Source of the DNA: an uncultured Porphyromonas sp.
Lineage (GTDB): Bacteria; Bacteroidota; Bacteroidia; Bacteroidales; Porphyromonadaceae
Length of the DNA: 25,032 bases
Assembly (NCBI RefSeq): GCF_902489635.1
Contig: NZ_CABUAN010000032.1
Span: forward strand, 1 to 25,032
Direction of reading: 5' to 3'
In this document: positions 24,979 to 25,032 of the stretch, in pieces
How positions within the stretch are numbered: the first letter of the stretch is position 1
Layout of the letters: each line of letters begins with the position of its first letter
The notes under the pieces: model-generated
Told to the model about the DNA's origin: nothing
The model's input: the letters and a program-made list of their open reading frames with translations, nothing else
The model's database searches: none
Made by a program: the position numbers and the translations under genes

Positions 24979-25032
24979 GAGACTGTTGCATAAAGGCGAA
25001 TCGCTGTGTTGCTTTCGGGATTCGGCTTCGGT
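24979..25032. mobile_element. MITE-like element, copy 2 (cut by window end)
   Basis: These 54 bases are identical to 7311-7364, starting precisely at the GAGACTGTTGCA terminus and running to the end of the window. The upstream flank (TGACT) differs from that of copy 1, which confirms the left boundary of the element. The rest lies outside the window, so target duplication and full length cannot be judged. Confidence 0.85.

Overview
The window looks like a chromosomal segment of a Bacteroidota species, most likely a Porphyromonas close to the P. asaccharolytica / P. uenonis group. The reasons are the TAnnTTTG-type promoter boxes, the lack of strong Shine-Dalgarno sequences, the Bacteroidota-restricted families (DUF4294, DUF4293, the short omega-like RpoZ, the DUF2807 head-GIN lipoprotein) and three secreted proteins with probable type IX secretion (T9SS) C-terminal sorting domains. 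Species assignment is inference; no rRNA or tRNA gene is visible.

Layout. 1-525: noncoding leader region with two ~22-bp tandem arrays. 526-7218 (+): cysS, a family 2 glycosyltransferase, a YfhO-family membrane protein and an OmpA-like/TPR lipoprotein, all closely spaced. 7219-7797: noncoding, with two hairpin terminators, a 175-bp MITE-like element and a third 22-bp array. 7798-12627 (-): five closely spaced genes reading leftward, DUF2807 lipoprotein, FtsB/DivIC-like protein, small membrane protein, RluA-family pseudouridine synthase and DsbD. 12745-13377 (+): DUF4294 protein, divergent from the DUF2807 gene. 13391-17713 (-): bamD, rpoZ, a DUF4293 protein, guaB and miaA, with a 23-bp array between guaB and miaA. 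17714-18246: noncoding with a long inverted repeat and a good promoter. 18247-23427 (+): three AT-richer secreted-protein genes. The first two are tandem paralogues with two related modules each; the third is built of six ~80-95-residue InlB-B-like repeats. 23428-23860: noncoding with hairpins at both ends. 23861-24799 (-): prs. The last 54 bases start a second copy of the MITE-like element.

How it fits together. Most of the window is housekeeping: translation (cysS, miaA, pseudouridine synthase), purine/PRPP metabolism (guaB, prs), transcription (rpoZ), envelope biogenesis (bamD, dsbD, FtsB/DivIC-like, GT2 with YfhO) and cell-surface lipoproteins. The accessory part is the surface-protein operon at 18.2-23.4 kb. 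Less obvious structure lies between genes: four short arrays share one design, a 21-23-bp period with a conserved, often self-complementary 8-10-bp head and a variable tail, and they sit beside a MITE-like mobile element. These arrays, the MITE and the surface operon are the parts most worth a second look.
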